A program made the position numbers and the translations under genes. This document shows positions 1 through 7,053 of a stretch of 44,398 nucleotides of DNA, one piece after another (position 1 is the stretch's first letter; every line of letters begins with the position of its first letter). The notes under the pieces are model-generated. The model worked only from the letters and a program-made list of their open reading frames with translations. It searched no databases and was not told the DNA's origin. The DNA comes from a virus. The stretch covers positions 1 through 44,398 of the IMG/VR virus record IMGVR_UViG_3300022750_000022. The stretch is one strand, 5' to 3'.

Positions 1-50
1 GACGCGGCCGCTTCCCCGAGGGCGTCCGAGGCGCTAGGTCGTCCGGGCGT

Positions 51-127
51 GACCCCGTAGCTCAGCCGGATAGAGCAAGGCTTTCCTAAAGCAGAGGTCG
101 GGGGTTCGAGTCCCTCCGGGGTCGCCA
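51..127 (+). tRNA. tRNA-Arg (anticodon CCU), prophage integration site
   Basis: A full cloverleaf can be drawn. The acceptor stem is GACCCCG (51-57) with CGGGGTC (117-123), the D stem is GCTC/GAGC, and the anticodon CCT sits at 85-87 in the loop TTCCTAA. The T stem is GGGGG (100-104) with CCCTC (112-116), and CCA is encoded at 125-127. The two outer pairs of the anticodon stem are A-G and G-A apposed, so only three canonical pairs remain next to the loop. The 3' 17 bases are the attL core, so phage integration leaves the tRNA intact. Confidence 0.93.
111..127 (+). other. attL core (17 bp)
   Basis: TCCCTCCGGGGTCGCCA at the 3' end of the tRNA-Arg gene is repeated exactly at 43638-43654. Its position inside a tRNA 3' end, next to a tyrosine integrase gene, is the usual arrangement for prophage attachment sites. 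Confidence 0.92.
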
Positions 128-129
128 CC

Positions 130-158
130 CCGCTGTTTTTCGTGAACGAAAACAGCGG
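130..158. terminator. Hairpin between tRNA-Arg and integrase
   Basis: CCGCTGTTTT..CG and CG..AAAACAGCGG form a stem of about 12 bp with one bulged T (140) and loop TGAA. It lies just past the tRNA and just past the end of the integrase gene, so it may terminate transcription from both sides. Confidence 0.6.
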
Positions 159-171
159 TCTAAGTACGGTT

Positions 172-189
172 TGTCAAACCGGTTTGACA
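172..189. repeat. 18-bp palindrome, candidate integrase arm site
   Basis: TGTCAAACCGGTTTGACA is a perfect palindrome and also encodes the last residues of the integrase. Its half GGTTTGACA recurs at the other end of the prophage (43546-43554 and 43596-43604). Repeats on both sides of the att core are typical of arm-type sites bound by the integrase N-terminal domain; that role is inferred. Confidence 0.6.
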
Positions 190-1226
190 GAGGCCGTTCT
201 TGTTTCGGCCTCTTCCAGCAGGTCCATCGCCGAATCCATCAGCCGGACTTGGTCCGCGTCGCGGGTGTAGTTCTCGATTTCGGACAGAGTCTTGTGACCC
301 GTGATGGCGCCTATCTGTTTGGCGGAGCAGCCTGCCTCTGCGAGCCGTCGGCTGGCGGCCTTGCGCAGGCCGTGAGGCGTGCGGCGGGACAGGCCGGCCT
401 CGACGGCGCTCTCTACGAACCACTGGGTGAAGCCAGCCGGGGTGAAGGGCGCGCTGTATTGGGTCAGGAGGAAAGTCAGGCCGTCCAGGTGTTGGTTGAG
501 CTCGATCTGCAGCTTCGGATGGATGCGGATCTTCAGCCGGGCCTCGGTCTTGACCTGGACCACTGAGATCCGGCCGCCCGAGACGTGCTGCCGACCCATG
601 CCGACGACGTCGGAGCGGCGCTGGCCGGTGTAGAGCAGCAGGGCGAGGGCCAGACGCTCCCGGGTGCCGGATGCCCATCGGGTCTCGAACGCCTCGATGT
701 TATCCTCGGACCAAGGGATGTGGCCGCCCTTCTTGATCGGATCCAGTTCGGTCTCGCGGACCGGATTGTCGGGGCGCCAGCCGAGACGGACGCCGAGCTG
801 GAAGACCTTGCGCAGGCGCTTGCGCAAGTTCGCCGCCGCATGGGGCGTCGCGGCCATGGCGTGGAAGATGGCGTTGAGGTGGTGGCTCTGGATGCTCGCC
901 ACGCCCTTGTCGCCATGCTTCTCGCGGAAGCGATCGAGGACGCGGCGATAGGGCGTCTGTGACGTCGGGCGCAGGCTGCGGAATGATGCCGAGGTGTAGT
1001 ATTCAATGATCAGGGCGTTGATCGAGCGCGGCTGGACCGGGCGCTTGGCCGGATCGGCCGCCGGCCGGGCGCGCGCCTCGGCGTTGGCATAGGCGGCCAT
1101 GAACTCGGCCGAGCCGACTTCGCCGGGCAGGGCGATGCGGCCGAAGCCTGGGCGGCGATAGTAGTGGCGCTGGCGGCCATGGCGATCCGTGAACGCCTGG
1201 ACGTATTTCAGATCGAGCTTGGCCAT
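174..1226 (-). CDS. int: Tyrosine-type site-specific integrase
   Basis: Integrates and excises the prophage at tRNA-Arg(CCU). The catalytic set is visible in the 350-aa product: Arg203/204 in TGQRRSD, HGLR at 285-288, His311 in GHKT and the nucleophile Tyr320 in ENYTRD. An N-terminal arm-binding region (1-60) and a core-binding helical domain (65-150) precede them. I chose the ATG at 1226 because GGAAAGG lies just upstream; the frame stays open to 1268 but without a better site. It is the last gene of the leftward operon, with its stop codon 47 bp from the attL core. Family assignment is firm; recombination at this tRNA follows from position. Confidence 0.95.
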   Translation of the reverse strand: MAKLDLKYVQAFTDRHGRQRHYYRRPGFGRIALPGEVGSAEFMAAYANAEARARPAADPAKRPVQPRSINALIIEYYTSASFRSLRPTSQTPYRRVLDRFREKHGDKGVASIQSHHLNAIFHAMAATPHAAANLRKRLRKVFQLGVRLGWRPDNPVRETELDPIKKGGHIPWSEDNIEAFETRWASGTRERLALALLLYTGQRRSDVVGMGRQHVSGGRISVVQVKTEARLKIRIHPKLQIELNQHLDGLTFLLTQYSAPFTPAGFTQWFVESAVEAGLSRRTPHGLRKAASRRLAEAGCSAKQIGAITGHKTLSEIENYTRDADQVRLMDSAMDLLEEAETRTASVKPV

Positions 1227-1240
1227 GGCCTTTCCGCGCG

Positions 1241-1432
1241 TCATCGGGCGGTCAGGACCTCGTCCCATTCGTTGTGTCCGCCGATAGGCTGCACCTTAAG
1301 CACGACGGGATCGCCGAGCAAAAGCCGGAAGCCCCCTTGGGGTGGGAAGTCGATGCCGGCGACGGATTGGCCAGCCGCGACCGCCGCCTTCACGGCGCGC
1401 TTGATGTCGGTAGCGGTGAACGCGGCGGCCAT
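1241..1432 (-). CDS. Small protein upstream of integrase (63 aa)
   Basis: No function recognised. It begins MAAAFTATDIKRAVKAAVAAG, has an amphipathic helical N-terminal half and then a short beta-rich part. Similar small proteins often sit beside integrases in alphaproteobacterial prophages, from general recollection. The ATG at 1432 is chosen because codons further upstream overlap the preceding gene. It ends 14 bp before the integrase start and is almost certainly co-transcribed. Position and size would allow a directionality factor, but I see no excisionase signature. Confidence 0.65.
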   Translation of the reverse strand: MAAAFTATDIKRAVKAAVAAGQSVAGIDFPPQGGFRLLLGDPVVLKVQPIGGHNEWDEVLTAR

Positions 1433-1434
1433 CG

Positions 1435-1695
1435 TTAGGGGGTCTCGAAAGGCGTGGTGCCCTGGACGCAGATCGGGGGATGGGTCGCGCCCCAGCTGCG
1501 TAGCCAGACCCGGCCGGTCCGCGCGACCTCGGCCCACTCCTCGTTCGTCAGCTGCCAGCAGGAGATGACGTGGGGGTTGTTGTCGAGGTCGCGGTGCCGG
1601 TGGATTGGAAGATCCAGAACCGTGCCGGCGGCCTTGTCTTCGGGCGTGCCGACGAGGACCGCGTTGGCTTCGGGGAAAGCGACGGGATCGGCCAT
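1435..1695 (-). CDS. Conserved hypothetical phage protein (86 aa)
   Basis: The product starts MADPVAFPEANAVL. Its second half has the pattern ISCWQLTNEEWAEV followed by GRVWLRSWGATHPP, which I recognise from small uncharacterised phage proteins but cannot name. The ATG at 1695 overlaps the stop of the sliding-clamp gene (TGATG), which suggests coupled translation, and GAGGG lies a few bases upstream. No signal peptide, membrane segment or catalytic motif is visible. Confidence 0.75.
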   Translation of the reverse strand: MADPVAFPEANAVLVGTPEDKAAGTVLDLPIHRHRDLDNNPHVISCWQLTNEEWAEVARTGRVWLRSWGATHPPICVQGTTPFETP

Positions 1696-2825
1696 CACGC
1701 CCTCAGAGGTGACAGTACGCACAGCGTGCCGCTGCCGGCGCTGTCGCTGGGATGCGGCTCGAGGCGGGTCGGCGAGGCGTTGTCGGTGAAGCGGAAGACG
1801 ACGCGGCTACCGTCCGACTGGTCGAGCGCGTCCAGAACGTGCCGTGCGGTGAACGACGCCTCGAAGAAACCGCCGTCGTCCTCGATCTCGATCTGCTCGG
1901 TGGCTTCGCCCGACTCCGTGTTGCGAACTGCAAGTGTCAGAAGGCCTTCGTCGATCGTAAGCTTCACGCGTCTAGCCTTCTCCGAGCCGATGATGGAGGC
2001 TCGCTTCACGGCGGCGGCCAGCAGCTCGCGGTCGAAGGTGATCTCGCGGTCCCACTTCTGCGGAATGACGCGCAGGTAGTCGGGATAGCTGCCCTCGACG
2101 ACCTTGGAGATCATCCGGACCTCGCCTGCCTCGACAGCGATCGCGGCCTTGGACGTCGAGACGGTGACCGGGCCAGTATGGTCGCCGATCAGCCGGCGCA
2201 GTTCGATGACCGATTTGCGGGGGATGATCACCGACGTCATGGGTTCACCGGTCGGGGCCGGGCATTCGTCCACCGCGAGCCTCAGGCCGTCGGTGGCGAC
2301 GGCGCGCAGCACGGGTTCGCCAGCGACCGAGACCTTCTCCAGGAAGACGCCGTTCAGGTAATAGCGCGTCTCGTCCGATGACTGGGCGAAGTGGACGCGG
2401 TCCAGCACCTGGCCAAGCTCTGCCGAGGTGATCGTGATGGATGTCGCGCCCTCCATGGCCGGGAACTCCGGAAAGTCCTCGCCGGGCAGCGCCGGCATCT
2501 TGTAGCGGGACCGGCCGAACCGGACCTGAAGCCTGGGGTCGGCATCGACATCCAGTTCCAGCGCGATCTCGGCACCCTTGGGTGCGTTGCGGGCGATCTC
2601 GCCGAGGTCCGCCGCGTTGACCGTCACCTGTCCCTCGACCTGCACGTCAGCCTGGATGCGAGCGCGCACCTCGATTGCAAGGTCCGTCGCCACAAGCCAG
2701 ACACCGACCGGGGTGGCGTCGATCAGCAGGTTGTTGAGGATGATGATTTCGCCCCCTCGGGCCGCCGCGCTGGCCACCCGAGCGGTCGCTTTCTGCAGTA
2801 CCGACTGCTCGACGAGGATCCTCAT
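1695..2825 (-). CDS. dnaN: Phage-encoded DNA polymerase III beta subunit (sliding clamp)
   Basis: The 376-aa product has the length and three-domain pattern of bacterial DnaN. Features include MRILVEQSVLQKA at the start, an NLLIDAT segment in domain I, ATDGLRLAV at the domain II motif, and SEKARRVKLTID near the start of domain III. It should form the dimeric ring that tethers DNA polymerase to template. The usual C-terminal PMR(L/I) motif is replaced by another ending (CVLSPLRA), so contacts with the host clamp loader and polymerase may differ. The ATG overlaps the stop of the preceding 58-aa gene (ATGA). A phage copy of a host replisome part is uncommon and may steer replication to phage DNA. 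Confidence 0.9.
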   Translation of the reverse strand: MRILVEQSVLQKATARVASAAARGGEIIILNNLLIDATPVGVWLVATDLAIEVRARIQADVQVEGQVTVNAADLGEIARNAPKGAEIALELDVDADPRLQVRFGRSRYKMPALPGEDFPEFPAMEGATSITITSAELGQVLDRVHFAQSSDETRYYLNGVFLEKVSVAGEPVLRAVATDGLRLAVDECPAPTGEPMTSVIIPRKSVIELRRLIGDHTGPVTVSTSKAAIAVEAGEVRMISKVVEGSYPDYLRVIPQKWDREITFDRELLAAAVKRASIIGSEKARRVKLTIDEGLLTLAVRNTESGEATEQIEIEDDGGFFEASFTARHVLDALDQSDGSRVVFRFTDNASPTRLEPHPSDSAGSGTLCVLSPLRA

Positions 2826-2998
2826 TTTTCGCACGCGGCGATCGCGTCGTCGGCCCAACGCTTCGCCCACGCCAAAAGCGCGGCGTCGTCCTGGGTGTCT
2901 ACGGCGCGGTTCAGTTCGAACCGCGCCTGAACCACATTGGCTTCGACCTTCAGGTCCGTAAGCGAGGGTTGGGGGGGGCGCTGGGTGACGAGAGGCAT
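2822..2998 (-). CDS. Small protein coupled to the sliding clamp (58 aa)
   Basis: An open frame of 58 codons begins MPLVTQRPPQPSL and ends AIAACEK. It is mostly helical and acidic to neutral, with a tryptophan-rich WAKRWADDA stretch. Its start overlaps the upstream stop (TGATG at 2998), and its stop overlaps the clamp start (ATGA at 2825-2822). This tight fit on both sides supports it as a real gene. Function unknown; coupling to the clamp suggests a replication accessory role, which is inference only. Confidence 0.7.
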   Translation of the reverse strand: MPLVTQRPPQPSLTDLKVEANVVQARFELNRAVDTQDDAALLAWAKRWADDAIAACEK

Positions 2999-3786
2999 CA
3001 CGCGGCTCCCTCTTTTGCGATCACAGCCTTGGCGGCTTCGATCTCGGCATCGAACCGGGCCTGGTCAATGACGATGATCGCTTTTGCCGGCCAGTAGGTC
3101 GTGACCGTCTCGCCCTTCTTCCACTCGGCGTAGAAGTCGAGAAGCTTCTGAGGATGGGTGCACTCAGCGTCCTCGTGGTGCTCGTCCATGAGGTAGGTCT
3201 CGATCGCGCCCTCGAGGTCGAAGTCAAAGCCCTTCTCTTCGGTCGTGTAGCAATAGGCAGGCGGCTCGCCGCCGATGTCCACGAGATGCTCGACCAGCTC
3301 CTCGACTGACGTGGCGTAGGCTTCTTCGCCGTCACAAACCCAGCCCGTCCAGGCGGCGGCGTCCACGATCTCGGCATCGACCAGAGCCATTGCGTCGCGA
3401 AGGCTTTCCCGGGCGGCCTTGGCCTCCGGCGTTTGACTGGCCGCAGTCTTCTCGAGCAGCTCTGCATAGGCGAGCGACGCGACGAGGCGATCGGCTGCCG
3501 GGGCGTAGTACGCATTGGCCTGCTCATCCTCTTTCGCGACCTTAATGCGAATAGGGATGGGGGCGGACCTGTCGACGTGCTGCTCGAATAAGAGGCGTTG
3601 AGGATCCAGCGACAAGCTAATGACGTTCTCGCCCGCAGCGGCGAAGTCCGCGAGGAATGCCTGGGCCTCGTCGTAAACCTGCATCATGGCGCACGACGCG
3701 CCGAGATAGCGGCTGGCGGACTCAGGCTTGCTGACGGCGGGAATCGCCCGGACCAAATCCTTGAGGTGGTCGGTTGCGGTCTTCAT
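2998..3786 (-). CDS. Hypothetical acidic protein (262 aa)
   Basis: Begins MKTATDHLKDLVRAIPAVSK and ends AKAVIAKEGAA. It is acidic, predicted mostly alpha-helical, with clusters such as DEHHEDAECTHPQ. No known domain is recognised. The start at 3786 is fixed by overlap with the upstream stop (TGATG), and its own stop overlaps the next start in the same way. It lies between the ParB-like gene and the sliding clamp, so a replication or partition accessory role is possible but unproven. Confidence 0.75.
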   Translation of the reverse strand: MKTATDHLKDLVRAIPAVSKPESASRYLGASCAMMQVYDEAQAFLADFAAAGENVISLSLDPQRLLFEQHVDRSAPIPIRIKVAKEDEQANAYYAPAADRLVASLAYAELLEKTAASQTPEAKAARESLRDAMALVDAEIVDAAAWTGWVCDGEEAYATSVEELVEHLVDIGGEPPAYCYTTEEKGFDFDLEGAIETYLMDEHHEDAECTHPQKLLDFYAEWKKGETVTTYWPAKAIIVIDQARFDAEIEAAKAVIAKEGAA

Positions 3787-4202
3787 CACGCGGCCTCCGC
3801 TTCGAAGACGAGGCGGTTGCGGCGCAGAGCGGCCATCAGGGCGTCCATGCCCCGGCCGTCGAGCCAGGCGTAGCCCAGCATGCGGTCGCGGTCGTTGCCG
3901 GCGTCGGTCGTCCAGATCTGGACGCCCCGGCATCGCGCGGGCGAGCCCTGAAACTCCAGATCCTCGATCTCGACCAGATCCAGACCATCCAGTCCGCGCT
4001 CGCGCTGGACGCACCGAGCCAGTCCGTCGATGTCGGGGAAGGCCCTGGGCTTGGCGTGGGGGCTGTCGCTGGGGATCAGCGCGAAACGGATGTCGGCGGC
4101 CATGGGCTTTCTCCAGCAGCGGCGGGTGGGGGTGGGATCTGCGGGGATGCGGAAGCCGGCGGCGGCCAGCAGCGCGACGGCTTCGACGTGGGGGCGGGGC
4201 AT
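3786..4202 (-). CDS. Hypothetical protein (138 aa)
   Basis: Starts MPRPHVEAVALLAAAGF. The central part has a mixed alpha/beta pattern (DGLARCVQRERGLDGLDLVEIEDLEF) and the C-terminal part is helical. Not recognised. Start and stop both overlap neighbours by the TGATG arrangement seen through this operon, which supports both ends. No membrane segment or export signal is visible. Confidence 0.7.
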   Translation of the reverse strand: MPRPHVEAVALLAAAGFRIPADPTPTRRCWRKPMAADIRFALIPSDSPHAKPRAFPDIDGLARCVQRERGLDGLDLVEIEDLEFQGSPARCRGVQIWTTDAGNDRDRMLGYAWLDGRGMDALMAALRRNRLVFEAEAA

Positions 4203-4444
4203 CAGGCGGGGACTCCGCGCTTAGGTGCGTGTTCCAAGGCGGCTTCAATCTCCGCCAAGTCCTTACGGATCAGCGACAGGTCGTGCCGGGCAGCGTCGGC
4301 CCAGACGCCGTAGGACTCGTCCTGCGCGAGAGAGAGGTTCATGGCCAAGCCGACCGCATGGTCTGACAGCTGGCGAGCCGTGATAGAGGCGTCGCCTAGA
4401 TCGACCGACTTGCGGCGAGCGGCTGGTGTAGTGCGGCGGGGCAT
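4202..4444 (-). CDS. Hypothetical helical protein (80 aa)
   Basis: A basic N-terminus (MPRRTTPAARRKS) is followed by a long helical region with heptad-like spacing (DLSLIRKDLAEIEAALEHA), compatible with a short coiled coil. The start overlaps the stop of the ParB-like gene (TGATG). Function unknown; it may partner with the ParB-like protein immediately upstream, judged only from coupling. Confidence 0.65.
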   Translation of the reverse strand: MPRRTTPAARRKSVDLGDASITARQLSDHAVGLAMNLSLAQDESYGVWADAARHDLSLIRKDLAEIEAALEHAPKRGVPA

Positions 4445-6219
4445 CAGTCGTCCTCCCCTTCGAAGCCGTCCTCGGCGGCGTCGGGGTCGTCGCCGTTGAT
4501 GTCCTGTTCGGGCTCCGGTTCGTCTTCCGGCTCGAGCGGCGTCGGGGTCACGACCCCGCCGGCCGCATTGGCGGCGACGACGATCATCTGATTGATCGTC
4601 AGTTCGTGTTCGCTGGGGACACCGTAGTGACCGCGCTCCTTGACCGTCTTGCCGTTGGCGGCGGCGATGACGCCCGACGGCAGGGCCTGCCACGGCAGGG
4701 GGCGGTCGAGGTCGCTGGCGATGCTGACCACCTCTTGCGGGCGGCCTGCCTCCGGGCGCTCCTGAGCCACGACCAGCAGGCGCATGTGCCGCTGGCGCGC
4801 CTCGGCCCAGACGGCGTTTCGGGCTTCGATGGCGGCGTCGCGCGCCTGGGCTTCCTGCTCGCGTTTTTCGGCCGCGACGCGTGCGGCTCCCACCAGGGCG
4901 GCACCTTCTTCGGTCAGCTCGCCGGGATCCGCGAGCCAGGGGGTGCCGAGGACGAAGCCGTCCGCCGGCCACTCAGGGGCCTGGTCACCGAAGACCTTCG
5001 CCTGTGCTTCGCGAAGCATGGCGAGGCGCGCCTCGCTCCCCTCGTGCAGCCCGGCCGGGAGCTTCGGCTCGCACCAGTCGACGCCCTGCGGAATGTTGTA
5101 GGCCCGCTTGACGGTGAAGCGGCCGAGGTCGGAGCCGTAGTCCTTGATGCCCGAGAACTGCAGCGCACCGAGCTCCTGAAGGCGTTGACCTTCGGGTGTG
5201 TCCCGCGCTCCGGGCGCACAAACGACCTCGTTCCAGAGGTTGCGGTACTGGGTGGTCTCGTAGGCGGCGAAGAAGACCTCGACCAAGGCCAGCCATTCCG
5301 CCGGCGACAGAGGCGCAGGCGCGGGCTGGTCGTCCTTCTTGGCCAGCTTCTGCCGCGCATCCCGCACCGACAGGTGGCGTGGATCCACGCGCGACAAGGT
5401 CATGCGCTGCTGGTCGTCAGGGTCCAACTTGAGGAAGCGGCGGTGTTGCTGGACGTGTTCGGGCGTGTAGCCGAGGCGTTCGGCGATCAGCTTGTTATCG
5501 AAACCCAGCTCGGACAGCTGTTCGAAGCCGGTGGCCTTTTCGATCGGGTTCAGCTTCCTGCGCAGCAGGTTCTCGGCGATGGCGGCGAAGCGGGTCTCGC
5601 GCGCGTCGCGGTCCAGCAGGCGGGCGAGGATGAGCTGTTCCGGTTCCCAGTCACCGTCGTTGATCGCCTCGGCAATGGCGCGCCAGCGGCGTTCGCCGGC
5701 GACCAAGCGATAGCGGTGCAGGGTCTCTTCGCCGGCTGGGGTCGTGACGGTGACGAAAGCGTCTTGGAGGTCGTCTTCGGCCATGGGACGGACGACGAGG
5801 TTCTGCAGCAGTCCGTTTTGGACGATGTCGGCGCGCAGGGCGTCCAGTTCGTCGCGAGCCTCGTCGCTGGTCCAGTCCTGGCGGGCGTTGTCGGGGTCCG
5901 GCAAAATCTGGTCGTGGCGCAGGGACAGCATGCCGTCGGGCAGGGACGAACCGGGTTCGCCATCGGTCCCGTCCTGCCCCTCGGCCCGGGCGATGGCGGC
6001 GAGCTGCGCCTGACCGGCGTCTGTCAATTTGCGGGCCTGATCGAGTTTGCCGGGCTCGAGGATCAATCCGGCATCCATCAAGGCAGCGAGGCTGCGGTTG
6101 AGGTTGGACGGGTCCTTGCCTGCGGCGGCCGCGAGGGCCGACTTCTGGGCGAGCGGGTCCGCCTGTATGGCGCGGAGCAGGGGGGCATTCTGGACGGCGA
6201 GAAGTTTCAGGGCGCTCAT
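4444..6219 (-). CDS. ParB/Spo0J-family DNA-binding protein with N-terminal winged helix
   Basis: 591 aa. Residues 1-80 look like a winged helix (TDAGQAQLA), and about 98-222 form a ParB N-terminal domain with GERRWRA at 175-181 and ENLLRR at 216-221. A helix-turn-helix follows at about 232-262 (LIAERLGYTPEHVQQH). The C-terminal 100 residues are acidic (ending in EDD-rich sequence). Members of this family bind palindromic sites and clamp on DNA using CTP. No ParA ATPase gene is present, so plasmid-like partition alone is unlikely; regulation or origin function is possible. The nine dispersed palindromes listed below are candidate targets. The ATG at 6219 follows GGAG. Confidence 0.88.
   Translation of the reverse strand: MSALKLLAVQNAPLLRAIQADPLAQKSALAAAAGKDPSNLNRSLAALMDAGLILEPGKLDQARKLTDAGQAQLAAIARAEGQDGTDGEPGSSLPDGMLSLRHDQILPDPDNARQDWTSDEARDELDALRADIVQNGLLQNLVVRPMAEDDLQDAFVTVTTPAGEETLHRYRLVAGERRWRAIAEAINDGDWEPEQLILARLLDRDARETRFAAIAENLLRRKLNPIEKATGFEQLSELGFDNKLIAERLGYTPEHVQQHRRFLKLDPDDQQRMTLSRVDPRHLSVRDARQKLAKKDDQPAPAPLSPAEWLALVEVFFAAYETTQYRNLWNEVVCAPGARDTPEGQRLQELGALQFSGIKDYGSDLGRFTVKRAYNIPQGVDWCEPKLPAGLHEGSEARLAMLREAQAKVFGDQAPEWPADGFVLGTPWLADPGELTEEGAALVGAARVAAEKREQEAQARDAAIEARNAVWAEARQRHMRLLVVAQERPEAGRPQEVVSIASDLDRPLPWQALPSGVIAAANGKTVKERGHYGVPSEHELTINQMIVVAANAAGGVVTPTPLEPEDEPEPEQDINGDDPDAAEDGFEGEDD
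5947..5959 (-). repeat. Dispersed palindrome copy 1
   Basis: CGAACCGGGTTCG within the ParB-like gene itself. Confidence 0.75.
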
Positions 6220-6222
6220 GGT

Positions 6223-6297
6223 TCAGCGTCTCCGCAGGGGGATGTGGGTCACGGCGAGGACGCCGATGATCAGGATGAAAAGCTGGATGCCGTTCAC
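6223..6297 (-). CDS. Possible 24-aa single-span membrane peptide
   Basis: A GTG just past the stop of the upstream gene opens a 24-codon frame whose product has one hydrophobic stretch (IQLFILIIGVLAV) and ends HIPLRRR. It fills the gap exactly, ending 3 bp before the ParB-like ATG. The hydrophobic profile and packing support it; the size and lack of a clear ribosome site keep confidence low. Confidence 0.4.
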   Translation of the reverse strand: MNGIQLFILIIGVLAVTHIPLRRR

Positions 6298-6299
6298 GC

Positions 6300-6587
6300 T
6301 CAGCCCGCCCACTGGATCAGGGCGGCAAGGGGAAGGGCGGTGAAGGCGAGGCCGACGACGGCGTTGATCAGGCGGCGCGGCGCAGCCCGGCGGCGGGCGT
6401 CGCGGAGGGCGATGACCCGGGCGCGGGCGGCGTCGAGGCTGGCCATCGCCTCGTCCAGGCATTGGATGGCGTAACGGTCGTCGTAGCCGGCGAAGCTGCG
6501 GGCGACGCCGATGCACTGAGACGCCGCATGGGCGGCGCGAGAGGCGAGGGCGTGGTCGTCAGCTTCGGCGCAGGTGATGGCAGGCAT
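6300..6587 (-). CDS. First gene of leftward operon, C-terminal membrane anchor (95 aa)
   Basis: The first gene after the leftward promoter. The N-terminal 70 residues are soluble and helical (ITCAEADDHALASRAAHAASQC), followed by a basic patch (RDARRRAAPRR) and one membrane span (LINAVVGLAFTALPLAALIQW). AGGAGA lies at good distance before the ATG at 6587. A tail-anchored early protein could act in immunity or membrane association, but nothing identifies its role. Confidence 0.7.
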   Translation of the reverse strand: MPAITCAEADDHALASRAAHAASQCIGVARSFAGYDDRYAIQCLDEAMASLDAARARVIALRDARRRAAPRRLINAVVGLAFTALPLAALIQWAG

Positions 6588-6701
6588 GGACGCTCTCCTG
6601 AAAGGGCGTCCGCACCGGAACCTGTCGAGGGGTGGCGACAGGATTGGGCATCGTCAGGGAGGGAGGGGGTTGGCCCTGCCGTTCCGATGCGGACGACGAC
6701 A

Positions 6702-6730
6702 GACCTATGGGGGATATTTCCCCCTGTCAA
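6702..6730 (-). promoter_or_regulatory. Leftward early promoter (PL-like)
   Basis: Reading leftward, a perfect TTGACA (6730-6725) is followed after 16 bp by ATAGGT (6708-6703). The operator at 6709-6724 exactly fills the spacer, so bound repressor would block polymerase. It drives the integrase to 6587 operon by position. Confidence 0.65.
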
Positions 6731-6753
6731 TATGGATAGGGGAAACTTCCCCT
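6709..6753. promoter_or_regulatory. Left operator cluster (two G/C palindromes)
   Basis: GGGGGATATTTCCCCC at 6709-6724 and AGGGGAAACTTCCCCT at 6738-6753 share the design of the right cluster: runs of G and C around a 6-bp AT-rich centre. They are the likely sites of the repressor encoded at 7050-7736. Confidence 0.75.
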
Positions 6754-6801
6754 CTCTCAAGTCGCGCTCGGTCGGGCTAGGCTCGCGGAAAGGAGCGAAG
6801 C

Positions 6802-7053
6802 ATGAACCGTTTCAAGATGTCAGGTTGGACGCTGGTCGCTGTCGGCGTGGGGGTTTGCATCAGCGCCTTGGCGATGAATGTGACGATGCCTGCCGAGCCG
6901 GACATCGCGAACACCGATCTGATGATGCAACGCGAGCTTTACCTGCTGGTGGGCGCGGCACTATTTCTCGCGGGTGTTATCACTGTGGCGACAAACAGGA
7001 TCTGCACCGCCCTCGACGCCATTCGGCAGTCGGTAGATCGCCCCGACGTTTAG
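6802..7053 (+). CDS. Two-span membrane protein next to repressor (83 aa)
   Basis: Two hydrophobic segments (GWTLVAVGVGVCISALAM, then LYLLVGAALFLAGVITVA) are joined by a short acidic loop. AAGGAG lies just before the ATG. It runs convergent to the repressor gene, overlapping it by 4 bp at the ends, and starts 50 bp past the left operators. Small membrane proteins inside the immunity region of temperate phages often exclude superinfecting phages; that role here is inferred from place and topology alone. Confidence 0.7.
   Translation: MNRFKMSGWTLVAVGVGVCISALAMNVTMPAEPDIANTDLMMQRELYLLVGAALFLAGVITVATNRICTALDAIRQSVDRPDV

Noticed and set aside
4606-6474. Rightward 622-codon frame antisense to the ParB-like gene
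   Set aside because: A shadow caused by codon bias in GC-rich DNA; the leftward frame has the conserved ParB motifs.
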